Assembly (NCBI GenBank): GCA_050012495.1
Contig: JBEKHB010000013.1
Location: 1 to 64,000, forward strand
Source: BOG-1155 sp050012495
GTDB lineage: Bacteria; Desulfobacterota; Syntrophorhabdia; Syntrophorhabdales; WCHB1-27
Reading direction: 5' to 3'
Length of the DNA stretch: 64,000 nucleotides
Every line of letters starts with the position of its first letter. The stretch's first letter is position 1. Position numbers and translations under genes: made by a program. Under the pieces are notes generated by a model. The model was not told the DNA's origin, ran no database searches, and worked only from the letters and a program-made list of their open reading frames with translations. Of this stretch, positions 15,489 through 23,942 are shown piece after piece.

Positions 15489-16879
15489 CGAGGTCTCGCC
15501 TCCTCTCTAGGGATGACCTTCCCGGGGTTGCAGAGCCCCTTCGGGTCCACCGCCTGCTTGATGCCGCGCATCATCCTGATGTCGCCGTCCTTGAACACGA
15601 AGGACATCTCACGGAGCTTTTCCGTGCCGATCCCGTGCTCCCCGCTGATCGTGCCGCCGAGGTCCGCGCACACCTTCAGGATCTCGCGCCCCGCCTTGTG
15701 CACCCTCGCGACCTCGTCGGCGTCGCGGTCGTCGAACAGGATGAGGGGATGGAGGTTGCCATCGCCCGCGTGGAAGACGTTGCCGATGGGGACCCTGTAT
15801 TTCTCGCTGATCTTCTTCACCTCCGAAAGGGCTTTCGGCAGTTCCGTGCGGGGCACGGTCCCGTCGCAGACGAGATAGGCGGGCCGGAGCCTGGCCACCG
15901 CGCCGAAGGCGCCCCTGCGCCCGGCCCAGAGGATATTCCGCTCGTTCACGTCCTTCGCGAGCCGGTAGCTCACCACGCCGTCTTTTTCGCAGATCTCGGT
16001 GATCCTCTTCATTTGCTCGTCCATCCCGTCCGTGAGCCCGTCGAGCTCGATGAGGAGGACCGCCTCGGCGTCGAGGGGATAGCCCGCATGGACGGAGGCC
16101 TCGACGGCCCTGATCACCAGGTTGTCCATAATCTCCAGGGTGGCGGGGATGATCCCCTCGGCGACGATGTCGGAAACGGTCTGGCCCGCCGCTTCGACGG
16201 AGCTGTAAATGCAGAGCATGGTGAGCACCCGCTCAGGCGAGCGCATGATACGGCACACAATCTTGGTCGCGATCCCGAGGGTGCCTTCGGAGCCGACTAA
16301 AAGTCCCATCAGGTCGGGACCGGGCGCGTCCAGGGCTTTACCCCCTATCCAGGTCTTCTCCCCGTTCGGCAGCACGACTTCCGCGCCGAGAACGTGGTTG
16401 CTCGTGACGCCGTACTTCAGACAGTGGGGTCCCCCCGCGTTCTCCCCGAGGTTGCCCCCCATCGAGGATGCCTTCTGGCTGGCAGGGTCGGGGGCATAGT
16501 AATAACCCTTTTCCGCGAGGGCGTTCTGGACCGTCAGGTTGTAGATCCCCGGCTCTACCACCACCCTCTCGTTCTCGATATCGATCTCCAGGATGCGGTT
16601 CATCCGGGAAAACTCGATGACGACGCCCCCGTCCAGGGGAACAGTGCCTCCCGTGAGGTTTGTCCCGGAGCCCCGCGCCACGTAGCTTATCCCTTCCTTG
16701 CAGAGGAATGAGACGATCTGCGCCACCTGGTCGCTGTTGTCGACGAAGGCGACAAGACCCGCCTTCCCCTTGACCAGCCCGGCATCGTAGCTGTAAACCG
16801 TCAGGTCGACGTCCTTCCAGAGGACATTCTTTTTCCCCACGATGCCCTGCAGCGCGTCACGGACGTGCTCCTTCTCCAT
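15485..16879 (-). CDS. glcD: 2-hydroxyacid (glycolate) oxidase FAD subunit, GlcD-like
   Basis: The 464-residue protein is a full-length FAD_binding_4 / FAD-oxidase_C enzyme. It shows YVARGSGTNLTGGTVP, VEPGIYNLTVQNALAEKG, SSMGGNLGENAGGPHCLKYG, LLVGSEGTLGIATKI and near the end GTISGEHGIGTEKLREM. Relatives oxidise D-lactate, glycolate or longer 2-hydroxyacids. With GlcE and GlcF next to it, a three-subunit glycolate oxidase is the best call. It follows the CitE-like gene by 18 bases. Confidence 0.92.
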   Translation of the reverse strand: MEKEHVRDALQGIVGKKNVLWKDVDLTVYSYDAGLVKGKAGLVAFVDNSDQVAQIVSFLCKEGISYVARGSGTNLTGGTVPLDGGVVIEFSRMNRILEIDIENERVVVEPGIYNLTVQNALAEKGYYYAPDPASQKASSMGGNLGENAGGPHCLKYGVTSNHVLGAEVVLPNGEKTWIGGKALDAPGPDLMGLLVGSEGTLGIATKIVCRIMRSPERVLTMLCIYSSVEAAGQTVSDIVAEGIIPATLEIMDNLVIRAVEASVHAGYPLDAEAVLLIELDGLTDGMDEQMKRITEICEKDGVVSYRLAKDVNERNILWAGRRGAFGAVARLRPAYLVCDGTVPRTELPKALSEVKKISEKYRVPIGNVFHAGDGNLHPLILFDDRDADEVARVHKAGREILKVCADLGGTISGEHGIGTEKLREMSFVFKDGDIRMMRGIKQAVDPKGLCNPGKVIPREEARPR

Positions 16880-16897
16880 AACCCGTACCTCCCGTCC

Positions 16898-17791
16898 TTA
16901 CCCCTTCCGCTTCTTGTCAAAGGCCTCGATCTCCGCCAGGGTGCGGAGTATAGTCCTGGCATTGTCGTAAACCGGCGTATCGACCATCTTGCCCTTGTAG
17001 GAGACGGCTGCCTTACCCCTGGCGAGACCCTCCTCCTCGAAGGTCTTGACCACGCCCCGCGCCCACTCCACGTCGTCGGCGGAGGGTGCGTAGAGCCTGT
17101 TGGAGGGCTCGATCTGGCTCGGGTGGATGAGCATCCTTCCCTCGTAGCCCATCTGCCTGCCCTGGAGCACGCTTTTTTCGAAGCCTGCCGTGTCCGCAAA
17201 GGCCACATAGGGGCAGTCGATGGCAATGCGGCCTGCGGCCCTCGCTGCGACGGCGATGTGGAAGCGTGCATAAAGCTGCTCGTCGCCCTCGCTCGTGATC
17301 TTCACCCGCATGTCCTTCGTATAGTCGACGGCGCCGAAGATGAGGGAGTTGACCCGCGGAGATGCCATGGCCGAAGGATAGGCGTTGATCGCCCCCTTGG
17401 CCGTCTCGCAGAGGAGTTGGATGGCAACCGTGCCGACGGGGATATTGCGCCGCCTCTCCAGCTCGTCGAGCTTCCAGTCGAGGCGCTTCACGTCGTCGGG
17501 ATGGCCGCACTTGGCGAGACAGACGCCGGAGAGGCCGGGATAGACGATGGCCTCGAGGTCATCGTTCGTCATCAAGGTCTCCCAGTTGTTGATGCGCGCG
17601 TAGACGAGTGAGCCGCCCGAGCCCGCGAGCTGCAGGTTTTTCCGGATCATCTCCCGTGCCTTTTCCTTCTCCGCGGGAGGCACCGAGTCCTCAAGGTCGA
17701 GGGTGATGATGTCTGCCGGCAGGCCGGGGGCCTTCTCGATAAAACTTTCGTTGTTTCCCGGAACATAGAACACCGATCTCATTACAGGCAT
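16898..17791 (-). CDS. CitE-like HpcH/HpaI-family lyase, probable malyl-CoA lyase
   Basis: The 297-residue protein shows RSVFYVPGNNESFIEKA (CoA contact), DIITLDLEDSVPPAEK (Glu/Asp metal site), LVYARINNW, TVAIQLLCETAKGAINAY and MLIHPSQIEPSN. It belongs to the CitE-like branch that cleaves or forms malyl-CoA, citramalyl-CoA or related thioesters. There are no citrate lyase alpha or gamma genes (citF, citD) nearby, so it is not part of citrate lyase. Its neighbours (CoA ligase, glycolate oxidase, permease) point to condensing glyoxylate with acetyl-CoA to malyl-CoA. A (3S)-malyl-CoA thioesterase or citramalyl-CoA lyase remains possible. Confidence 0.85.
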   Translation of the reverse strand: MPVMRSVFYVPGNNESFIEKAPGLPADIITLDLEDSVPPAEKEKAREMIRKNLQLAGSGGSLVYARINNWETLMTNDDLEAIVYPGLSGVCLAKCGHPDDVKRLDWKLDELERRRNIPVGTVAIQLLCETAKGAINAYPSAMASPRVNSLIFGAVDYTKDMRVKITSEGDEQLYARFHIAVAARAAGRIAIDCPYVAFADTAGFEKSVLQGRQMGYEGRMLIHPSQIEPSNRLYAPSADDVEWARGVVKTFEEEGLARGKAAVSYKGKMVDTPVYDNARTILRTLAEIEAFDKKRKG

Positions 17792-17803
17792 AGTCGTACC
17801 TCC

Positions 17804-18703
17804 TTAGTGGGTTTGGATCAGTCGTTTAATGGTGGGCGCCAGCTCATCGGGCCGGTCGACCACGTGCGCCCCCGCTTCCCTGAGCGATTCCACCTTGCTC
17901 TTCGCCGAGCCCTTGCCCCTTTCTATGATGCTGCTCGCATGGGAGAAGCGCATGCCCTCGGGCGCCCATGCCCCTGCGACGAAGACGACGAGGGGCTTCG
18001 TGAACTGCCCTTTTCGCACGCAGTCGGCCGCCTCTTCTTCGTGGGGACCGCCTATCTCTCCGAAGACCGCCACGCCCAGCGTGTCCGGGTCCTTCTCGAA
18101 GAGGGGCAGGATCTCGCCCATGGACGTGCCGGTCACCGGCTCCGTGCCCACATGAACGACCGTGGTCATGCCGAGGCCCGCCCGGTTCAATGCCCATGGC
18201 ACCGTTGCCGACTGGCCCCCGCTTCTGGAGATGACGCCCACCGGGCCGGGTATGAAGACCTTTCGCGCAAACTCGGGGGTGCCGCCAAGCCAGCCCGCGG
18301 CTGCGATGCCGGGGCTGATGATGCCTATGGAGCCGGGGCCGAGGAGGCGTGCGCCCTTCAGTTTTGCATAGGCCACCATTTCCATGATGTCGTAGAGAGG
18401 GACGCGCTCGACGGGGCTCACGATAAACCTGATCCCCGAATCTATCGCCTCGTAGACGGCATCTTTGAGGCCGGGGCCGGGGACAAAGGTGACGCTCGCG
18501 TCGATGGCGCCCTTCGCCTTTACCGCCTCGGCGACGGTATTGAAGACGGGGATGCCGGAGACCTCCTCGCCTCCCCTGCCGGGGGTGACCCCTGCCACGA
18601 CCTTTGTGCCGTAGCCCTTCATGAAAGCGGCCCGGGCAGAGCCCTCTCTGCCGGTAATCCCTTGCACCAGAACCGTTGTCTCTTTCGTGAGAAGAATTGC
18701 CAT
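17804..18703 (-). CDS. sucD: succinyl-CoA-synthetase-like ligase, alpha subunit (candidate malate-CoA ligase)
   Basis: The 299-residue protein has the CoA-binding Rossmann start (VLVQGITGREGSARAAF, residues 11-27), GPGSIGIISPG, PVGVISRSGGQSATVPW and the active-site His in MRFSHASSIIERGKGSAKSK (H255, phosphorylated in the family). The family includes succinate-CoA, malate-CoA and other acid-CoA ligases. It is separated from its beta subunit by the ferredoxin-like gene. A CitE-like lyase follows directly, the same association found for malate thiokinase (MtkAB) in serine-cycle bacteria. The malate preference is inferred from context. Confidence 0.9.
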   Translation of the reverse strand: MAILLTKETTVLVQGITGREGSARAAFMKGYGTKVVAGVTPGRGGEEVSGIPVFNTVAEAVKAKGAIDASVTFVPGPGLKDAVYEAIDSGIRFIVSPVERVPLYDIMEMVAYAKLKGARLLGPGSIGIISPGIAAAGWLGGTPEFARKVFIPGPVGVISRSGGQSATVPWALNRAGLGMTTVVHVGTEPVTGTSMGEILPLFEKDPDTLGVAVFGEIGGPHEEEAADCVRKGQFTKPLVVFVAGAWAPEGMRFSHASSIIERGKGSAKSKVESLREAGAHVVDRPDELAPTIKRLIQTH

Positions 18704-18721
18704 GTCTTCACCGCCCTTTCT

Positions 18722-19006
18722 TTATACTACTCCGCGTTTCTTTCTGTACTCGTCGAGGCCGGGGATAGGCGCCTCTATGGTAATGGCACTGTTGCCGCGG
18801 AACCAGCACTCATACTCGCACGCGAGGCATTCGGTGCCGCGGAGCTTCGCGAAATCCGCATCGCCTCCGAGGACCGGTTTGCCGTCCTTCAGCACCAGGA
18901 TGCCCCTGGCGAAGGTCTTGCATGCATCCACACACGCATGGGTCGTGCACCCGAGGCATCTTTCGTCATCGATTATGACCTTGATGGTCCTCTCGTCGAA
19001 CTGCAT
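18722..19006 (-). CDS. small ferredoxin-like protein inside the ligase operon
   Basis: The 94-residue protein has two cysteine groups: C17-x2-C20-x4-C25-x3-C29 and C60-x2-C63-x3-C67. They resemble two iron-sulfur sites, but the spacing differs from standard 2[4Fe-4S] ferredoxins and the second group shows only three cysteines. The start is one base after the stop of the beta-subunit gene, and GGAGG on the minus strand precedes it. It separates the two subunits of one ligase, which is unusual. It may carry electrons for the hydroxyacid oxidase, or be a dedicated factor for the ligase. Confidence 0.75.
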   Translation of the reverse strand: MQFDERTIKVIIDDERCLGCTTHACVDACKTFARGILVLKDGKPVLGGDADFAKLRGTECLACEYECWFRGNSAITIEAPIPGLDEYRKKRGVV

Positions 19007-20269
19007 CTATCCCTCCTTTATGCCCCGCTTTGCTCTATAGTCCATGATCATGGCCTTCAGTCTCCCGGCGAGGAACTCCGTCTCGTAGACTTTGTCGCCC
19101 CCGTAGATCTCGATGGGCGATTTGTGCTTCAGGTCCTTCGTCCCCTCGTGGAGGATCTTCAGGGACTCCTCCTCCTTGTTGCCGCAAAGGAGCAAGAGAC
19201 ACGGAAAGTCGGGCCTCCCGGGCAGCTCCTCCCTGAGGACCTTCACCACTCCGTGGGCATGGTGCCACTGCTCCTGGTTCGCGTACATGAAGCCGCCGAG
19301 GAAGTAAGCCTCGATGCCGGGCTGGGAGAAGATCACCTTTGCCGCCCGGTAGACCTTTGAGGCAGGGGGGTTGCCGCTCGTATCCGCATAGTTGGCGATC
19401 TTGAGCCCCTGGCGGGTGATGGCATCGACGCCGAGGATGGCGCCTCCTCCACCCAGGCCGTGGTAGCCCACATAGCCGGGTCCCTTGATCTCGCTGACCA
19501 TCTGGGCGATATACGCAGTACCCCGCAAGTCCCCTTCCTCGATGCCCCAGGCAATCTTGTCCAGCTCCGTGGGGAGCGTAGGCGCCTCGCGGGCCACATC
19601 GATACCGAATTGAGGATGGCGGAAGACGGACGAGTCGTCGATGGCCATGCGGCAGTCGGCGGCGATGATCGTACCGTCCTTGGTGAGCACCAGGGGGTTG
19701 ATCTCGGCGATCCTGCAATGGTACTTCACGAAGGTCTGGTACAGGCCCATGATGGCCTGGCCGATGGCAGGCAGCAACTTTGTGGGCACATTGAGCTGCA
19801 CCGCGAGATTATACGCATCGTAGAGACGGAATCCCCGAAGGACGTCAACCTTAATCCGGGCGATCGATTCCTGCGGCACCGCCTCGATGTCCATGCCCCC
19901 CTCGGTGCTGAACATGACGACCGGACACCGGGCATCCCTGGAGGGGTCGATGATGATACCCACGTAATACTCCGTCTCGATGGCGAGCTTCTCTTCCACG
20001 AGGACCCTTTCCACCTTCCATGACTTCAGCTCGGAGCCAAGAAGGCTTTTCGCAGCTGCCTCCGCATCTTTGGCGTTGTCGGCGAACTTGATGCCCCCTG
20101 CCTTGCCCCTGCCGCCGACCCATACCTGGGCCTTGACTGCCACGGGCTTACCGATTTTTTCTGCTATCCTGGCGGCCTCTTCAGGGGACGTCGCAACCTC
20201 GCCTTTCGGGACGGCCACCTTGGCCTCACTGAGTATCTGTTTTCCCTGGAATTCGTACAATCGGGCCAT
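19007..20269 (-). CDS. sucC: succinyl-CoA-synthetase-like ligase, ATP-grasp beta subunit (candidate malate-CoA ligase)
   Basis: The start at 20269 (MARLYEFQGKQILSEAKVAV) is chosen over an ORF start 102 bases upstream because AGGAGGTGAT lies just before it. The product is 420 residues. ATP-grasp features are VKAQVWVGGRGKAGGIKFA (nucleotide contact), VERVLVEEKLAIETEYYVGI, and a C-terminal ligase domain with GLGGGGAILGVDAI and GNPPASKVYRAAKVI. It is the first gene of the operon, placed after a divergent regulator. With the alpha subunit at 17804 it can make ATP from a CoA ester; malyl-CoA is the likely one given the lyase downstream. Confidence 0.9.
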   Translation of the reverse strand: MARLYEFQGKQILSEAKVAVPKGEVATSPEEAARIAEKIGKPVAVKAQVWVGGRGKAGGIKFADNAKDAEAAAKSLLGSELKSWKVERVLVEEKLAIETEYYVGIIIDPSRDARCPVVMFSTEGGMDIEAVPQESIARIKVDVLRGFRLYDAYNLAVQLNVPTKLLPAIGQAIMGLYQTFVKYHCRIAEINPLVLTKDGTIIAADCRMAIDDSSVFRHPQFGIDVAREAPTLPTELDKIAWGIEEGDLRGTAYIAQMVSEIKGPGYVGYHGLGGGGAILGVDAITRQGLKIANYADTSGNPPASKVYRAAKVIFSQPGIEAYFLGGFMYANQEQWHHAHGVVKVLREELPGRPDFPCLLLLCGNKEEESLKILHEGTKDLKHKSPIEIYGGDKVYETEFLAGRLKAMIMDYRAKRGIKEG

Positions 20270-20385
20270 TATCACCTCCTGAAGGGTCTCACGCATCTCC
20301 TTCAAAACAAGAGCCGACCGATGTGCCTCTTCGAATTTCGACAGGTCGCGGTAATCTCGAAGCACGCACATCCTTACCTTATCTT

Positions 20386-20424
20386 ATTATATAACTATAC
20401 CAACATCTTCCGGTTGGCCGTCAA
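20386..20424 (-). promoter_or_regulatory. probable promoter of the glycolate operon
   Basis: On the minus strand TTGACG (20419-20424) is followed by GTATAG (20395-20400) after 18 bases, and by a second -10-like TATAAT (20386-20391). The block reading ATGTTG then GTTATATAAT on this strand recurs, without the gap, in the opposite direction at 20489-20503 in the regulator promoter. The two divergent promoters thus share near-identical cores that could bind the GntR protein. Confidence 0.45.
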
Positions 20425-20472
20425 GTGCTATTTTTATGCTCTATTTATTGCTTATTGCCGACTTTTTTGTAG

Positions 20473-20503
20473 TTGACATAAATTTGTTATGTTGTTATAT
20501 AAT
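20473..20503 (+). promoter_or_regulatory. probable promoter of the GntR regulator
   Basis: TTGACA (20473-20478) and TATAAT (20498-20503) face the regulator gene. The spacer of 19 bases is long, which suits a regulated promoter. The intervening TTGTTATGTTGTTATATAA is AT-rich with repeated TTGTTAT/GTTGTTAT, a possible operator. Confidence 0.5.
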
Positions 20504-20519
20504 TTACCCGGATATCTCT

Positions 20520-21269
20520 ATGTTTACGCAAATCAAAATACGGCACGTCGCGGAGGAGGTTTTCGACCAGATCAAAGCCGCCATCGAGACGGGAAAACTG
20601 AAACCGGGCGAAAAACTGCCCCCCGAAAGGGAATTGATGAACCAGCTCGGGGTGAGCCGCGTACCCATCCGCGAGGCCCTCAAGCTGTTGGCAAGTATGG
20701 GCTTCATCGAGACGAGGCAGGGGGGCGGCAGCTACGTGCGCTCGCTGCTGTGCGACCGGCTGCTCGACCCTCTGGGCGCCATTATCGGGGATAGCGCAGA
20801 GAAGCTCTTCGAGCTGGTCGAGGTGCGAAAGGAAATCGAAACCTGGACTGCCTGCTATGCCGCAAAGGAGGCAACCCCCGAGGACGTGATGACCCTCGGG
20901 CGCATGCTCGAAGAAATGAAGATGTACCTCGAGACGTCGGGGAAGGTTCCCGTCGGCCTCGATATAGACTTTCACCTCGCCATTTCCCGGTCCTGCTCCA
21001 ACACTATACGGGCACACCTGTTCCATACCATTCAAACCATCTTTTCCGACTATTTCAGGCTTACCATAGAGACCATCTGCGCCCGTCAACAAGACCAGCG
21101 CCTCCTTTACGACCAGCATGCGCAGATATTCGATGCCATCAGACGTCGCGATTCCAAAGGGGCCCGGGAGGCGATAACGAGGCACCTCACCTTCGTGGCC
21201 GAAGAGCTGAAAAAGCAGATGCCCGGGGAAAGCGAGCCCGGCGCACGCCTGTCAACCATAAAGCGTTGA
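20520..21269 (+). CDS. GntR-family regulator with FCD domain (GlcC/LldR-like)
   Basis: From the ATG at 20520 the product is 249 residues. Residues 5-72 form the winged helix (GEKLPPERELMNQLGVSRVP, then IREALKLLASMGFIETRQGGGSYV). Residues 95-225 form an all-helical FCD domain with the metal/ligand residues of this class (DIDFHLAISRSCSN; DQHAQIFDAIRRRD; ITRHL). Family members such as GlcC and LldR sense glycolate, lactate or pyruvate. It is divergent from the glycolate operon, with about 250 bases between the two start codons, so control of that operon is the obvious inference. Confidence 0.92.
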   Translation: MFTQIKIRHVAEEVFDQIKAAIETGKLKPGEKLPPERELMNQLGVSRVPIREALKLLASMGFIETRQGGGSYVRSLLCDRLLDPLGAIIGDSAEKLFELVEVRKEIETWTACYAAKEATPEDVMTLGRMLEEMKMYLETSGKVPVGLDIDFHLAISRSCSNTIRAHLFHTIQTIFSDYFRLTIETICARQQDQRLLYDQHAQIFDAIRRRDSKGAREAITRHLTFVAEELKKQMPGESEPGARLSTIKR

Positions 21270-21277
21270 GCTATTGC

Positions 21278-21847
21278 CTAGTCCCTGCCCCGGAACGTCT
21301 CCATCAGCCCGACTTTCCATTGATCCTGTTCTTTGAGCATTTTCAGCCTCGCAGGATTCCCGGCCTTCCTGTAGAGCAGGCATATCTCCGCGTTATCTTT
21401 CTTGATGAAGCCTATTTCCCACGTACTTTGCTCAAGCACATAATCGACGTGAAAAGTATCCAGGTACGCGCTCCAGTAAGACCGGGCAACAGGGCCGCCC
21501 ACGGTGAAGTCCTGCTCGACGAGGGCGACGGAATAGCCCGTTTCACCGGCTTTCTCCATTGCTTTGTAAACCTGTTCGGCTATGGTCTTATGAGATTTAC
21601 CCGTCAGCCTCATCCATATCTCGGGGTAGTTCTTGAGTTTCATTGCCTTAAACAAGGATTCCGCAGCATCAAGGACCTCAGCCGTTTCATCCTGCGCCGC
21701 CTTCACCGCGGGCAATAGGAACAACCAAAGGAGCAGCGCCGGCAGGAGAACACCGGCCGTCCTGAGCCTGCAGCGCTGCCTCGTCTGCGTCACCCTGCCC
21801 GTGTTCGCGTTCGCGTGATCTATGGCCCCTCGTTCCTTCATGCTCAC
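21278..21847 (-). CDS. secreted hypothetical protein downstream of YjbH
   Basis: The 189-residue product has a charged N-terminus and a hydrophobic signal segment (VLLPALLLWLFLLPAVKAA, residues 33-51), with cleavage expected after KAA. The mature part (about 138 residues) is helical then beta, with YPEIWMRLTGKS and STWEIGFIKKDNAE. It resembles small periplasmic proteins of the SnoaL/DUF4440-like size class, but I cannot name it. It overlaps the yjbH stop (ATGA), so it is the last gene of the EPS operon. Confidence 0.7.
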   Translation of the reverse strand: MSMKERGAIDHANANTGRVTQTRQRCRLRTAGVLLPALLLWLFLLPAVKAAQDETAEVLDAAESLFKAMKLKNYPEIWMRLTGKSHKTIAEQVYKAMEKAGETGYSVALVEQDFTVGGPVARSYWSAYLDTFHVDYVLEQSTWEIGFIKKDNAEICLLYRKAGNPARLKMLKEQDQWKVGLMETFRGRD

Positions 21848-23886
21848 CAGTCTACCATGCTCACCTCTTTTTGCAGAAATACCTTCGTGTCCCTGCTTAT
21901 CATATCGAAGAGGTTCTGGTAGCGATCGATATCCTGCGCCACGTCCCTCATCCAGGGCGAGAAGACGTAGCTGTAAGCAGATCTGGAATCTGTTCCTTCG
22001 AACAGCCGGATGGGGATCGATACACCAACGCCTGTGTCATGGTAGCCGCGGTTGCTCGGGTCATGGAACACCGAGGTATCCGTGATGCTGTACCAGGCAA
22101 ACAGCGTCACCCCCTTGATGTATTTTATCAGCGTGACCCGGGCGCCGAAGTCGCCTCCCAGGAACCTGCCTACCTTCACATCGATGGCCATGTTCCCTTC
22201 CGGTATATTGAGGCGCGTGTTGAGGAACTCCACGTCGTAATACTTTTTCACGTCATATGCTTTCAACGCAAACACGGCGCCAGGGTCTCTTTTTTTTACG
22301 AGCGACGCTTCGAGGCCCACAAGGAATCTGCCGTCGGCCAACGGCATGGCGACCTCAGAGTCTATCCCTGCATACTCGATCTCCAAAAGCCCCGCCGCAA
22401 ATCTGGCGTAGGCATCGCCTGTCGGCTTATAGACCTGGTCGAACATCAGCCTGTCCAGATTGACGTCCCGCTGCTTGTACGCGAAAATGTCGCTCCTCAC
22501 CGCCTCCGCGGGAGGTATGTTCGACGTAGATATGTCGTTCAGCGGGTAGCCGGCGAGACCGCCCACGAACGAAGCGCCCTGCCAGGGATGATAGGCGAGC
22601 CAGCCTTCCAGGCCCAGCCTGTACTTGAAAAACCCCGAAGGATCGTTCAGAAAGGTCTCGAATGAGGGCTTCCAGCCCGGTGTGAGCACCCTTTTCCCTT
22701 TCGTGGCAATGTCAGGCGCCTTGTCGATATCCGTCGTGATCCGCGAAAGGCGGAAGAACTCGCCGCAAGTCAGCCGGCCTGCGTACAGGTCCCGCATGTC
22801 TGCCGGAGTGGTCTCCACCTGAAAGGCCGGTAGGCCCGTTTGGGTCAGCGTTATTCGAACCTGTTCGGTGGAAGGCGTCATCAAGGGCATAATCGTCCGC
22901 ATGATTACCCCCACCGCCCTCATGGAATAGAAGTATTTGTCGTTCTGGGCCCTGATCGTTAATGTCCCTCCCGCCTCGTCGATGCCTATATCGCTGAAGC
23001 CCTGCGCCTTGAGGGCCGCCGCCATTCTCTCTTCCGGATTCAGCGCGGCTGCCTGCGGTTTTTCCTTGTAGGGCCTGTCGTAAATCGGGGTGAGCGGCTG
23101 CCCGATGTCGAAGAGCATCGAGAGGTTGAGCCCTATCTCGTTGCCCCGCTGGAAGGTCAGGTCGACTTCCGTCCACGCGAGCGGCCTCCATCGAAAGCCG
23201 AAATTGTAGTGCAGGGGGACGGGCCGGGTAAAATATTTTGCCTGGGCGGGGTCTTGCGTCTGCAGGTTATATTTGATGGGATTATACTCCATCATGAGGG
23301 AGTATTTCTCGGAAGGGGAAAACTGGATGCCCCAGAAGGGCCGGGCATCCCTCGCCCATTCGTGGGGGCTGGTCAGGATCTCCGCGCCGAACGTGTCGGT
23401 AGAGCTTGTGATGAGGGGTATTTTTCCGAAACGGCCGTTCCCGAAGCCCAGCGTAAAATCGAAAGGGTAGATTTGCTTGCTTGCGACAAGATACTGGCCG
23501 GTGTAGAGGCGGTTTCCCGTAGGGTCCATAATCCCCAGCGCAAGGGCGGGGGAGTACATCCCTTCCCGCCGGAATTGATACTTCAGATCGATCGACTTAT
23601 CTTTGTAATCACCGTAGCTCGACGGTAGTCCTGTCGTTCTCACCCCCATAATTTCCGTTACCTTGCCATCGACCTCGAGCCCGTTGAAGAGACCTATGGC
23701 CCCATAATAGTACCGGTAAGGATATACCTGGCCCGCCCCGATGCGGAGCGTATCCTCTTTCATCACCCTGGCTGTCGGGATTTCCATAAGTCCCGTTGCT
23801 CCCCAATTGGCAGGGCCGATGAAAGGCTCATCGGCGGCGCGGGAAGGCGTCGCCGGGAATCCGATCAACCCGAGAAACAGGAACAT
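21844..23886 (-). CDS. yjbH: YjbH-type outer-membrane exopolysaccharide protein
   Basis: The start at 23886 (MFLFLGLIGFPATPSRAAD) gives a signal peptide with cleavage after SRA, and GGAAGG lies just upstream. A longer ORF would overlap the preceding gene. The mature protein of about 660 residues starts FIGPANWGATGLMEIPTARV, the beginning of the YjbH domain. It continues with repeated aromatic beta strands, as in outer-membrane barrels (YSLMMEYNPIKYN; FGFRWRPLAWTEVDLTFQRG). YjbH proteins accompany capsule and EPS export; in E. coli yjbEFGH affects polysaccharide production. It follows the Wza-like gene by 56 bases. Confidence 0.85.
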   Translation of the reverse strand: MFLFLGLIGFPATPSRAADEPFIGPANWGATGLMEIPTARVMKEDTLRIGAGQVYPYRYYYGAIGLFNGLEVDGKVTEIMGVRTTGLPSSYGDYKDKSIDLKYQFRREGMYSPALALGIMDPTGNRLYTGQYLVASKQIYPFDFTLGFGNGRFGKIPLITSSTDTFGAEILTSPHEWARDARPFWGIQFSPSEKYSLMMEYNPIKYNLQTQDPAQAKYFTRPVPLHYNFGFRWRPLAWTEVDLTFQRGNEIGLNLSMLFDIGQPLTPIYDRPYKEKPQAAALNPEERMAAALKAQGFSDIGIDEAGGTLTIRAQNDKYFYSMRAVGVIMRTIMPLMTPSTEQVRITLTQTGLPAFQVETTPADMRDLYAGRLTCGEFFRLSRITTDIDKAPDIATKGKRVLTPGWKPSFETFLNDPSGFFKYRLGLEGWLAYHPWQGASFVGGLAGYPLNDISTSNIPPAEAVRSDIFAYKQRDVNLDRLMFDQVYKPTGDAYARFAAGLLEIEYAGIDSEVAMPLADGRFLVGLEASLVKKRDPGAVFALKAYDVKKYYDVEFLNTRLNIPEGNMAIDVKVGRFLGGDFGARVTLIKYIKGVTLFAWYSITDTSVFHDPSNRGYHDTGVGVSIPIRLFEGTDSRSAYSYVFSPWMRDVAQDIDRYQNLFDMISRDTKVFLQKEVSMVDW

Positions 23887-23942
23887 TGCGGCCTTCCACA
23901 CGCACTTATGCTTTGGTTCCGTTATCCTATTCCGGCCCTTCC

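Noticed and set aside
14403..15878. Long plus-strand ORF of 491 residues opposite the glcE/glcD genes
   Set aside because: It is a GC-rich antisense shadow of two clear FAD oxidase genes and has no family features; the same holds for long ORFs at 11945-12859, 15419-16300 and 17807-19360.
16898..17791. Citrate lyase beta subunit proper (citE)
   Set aside because: No citC, citD, citF or citG genes are present; the neighbours fit a CitE-like malyl-CoA lyase better.
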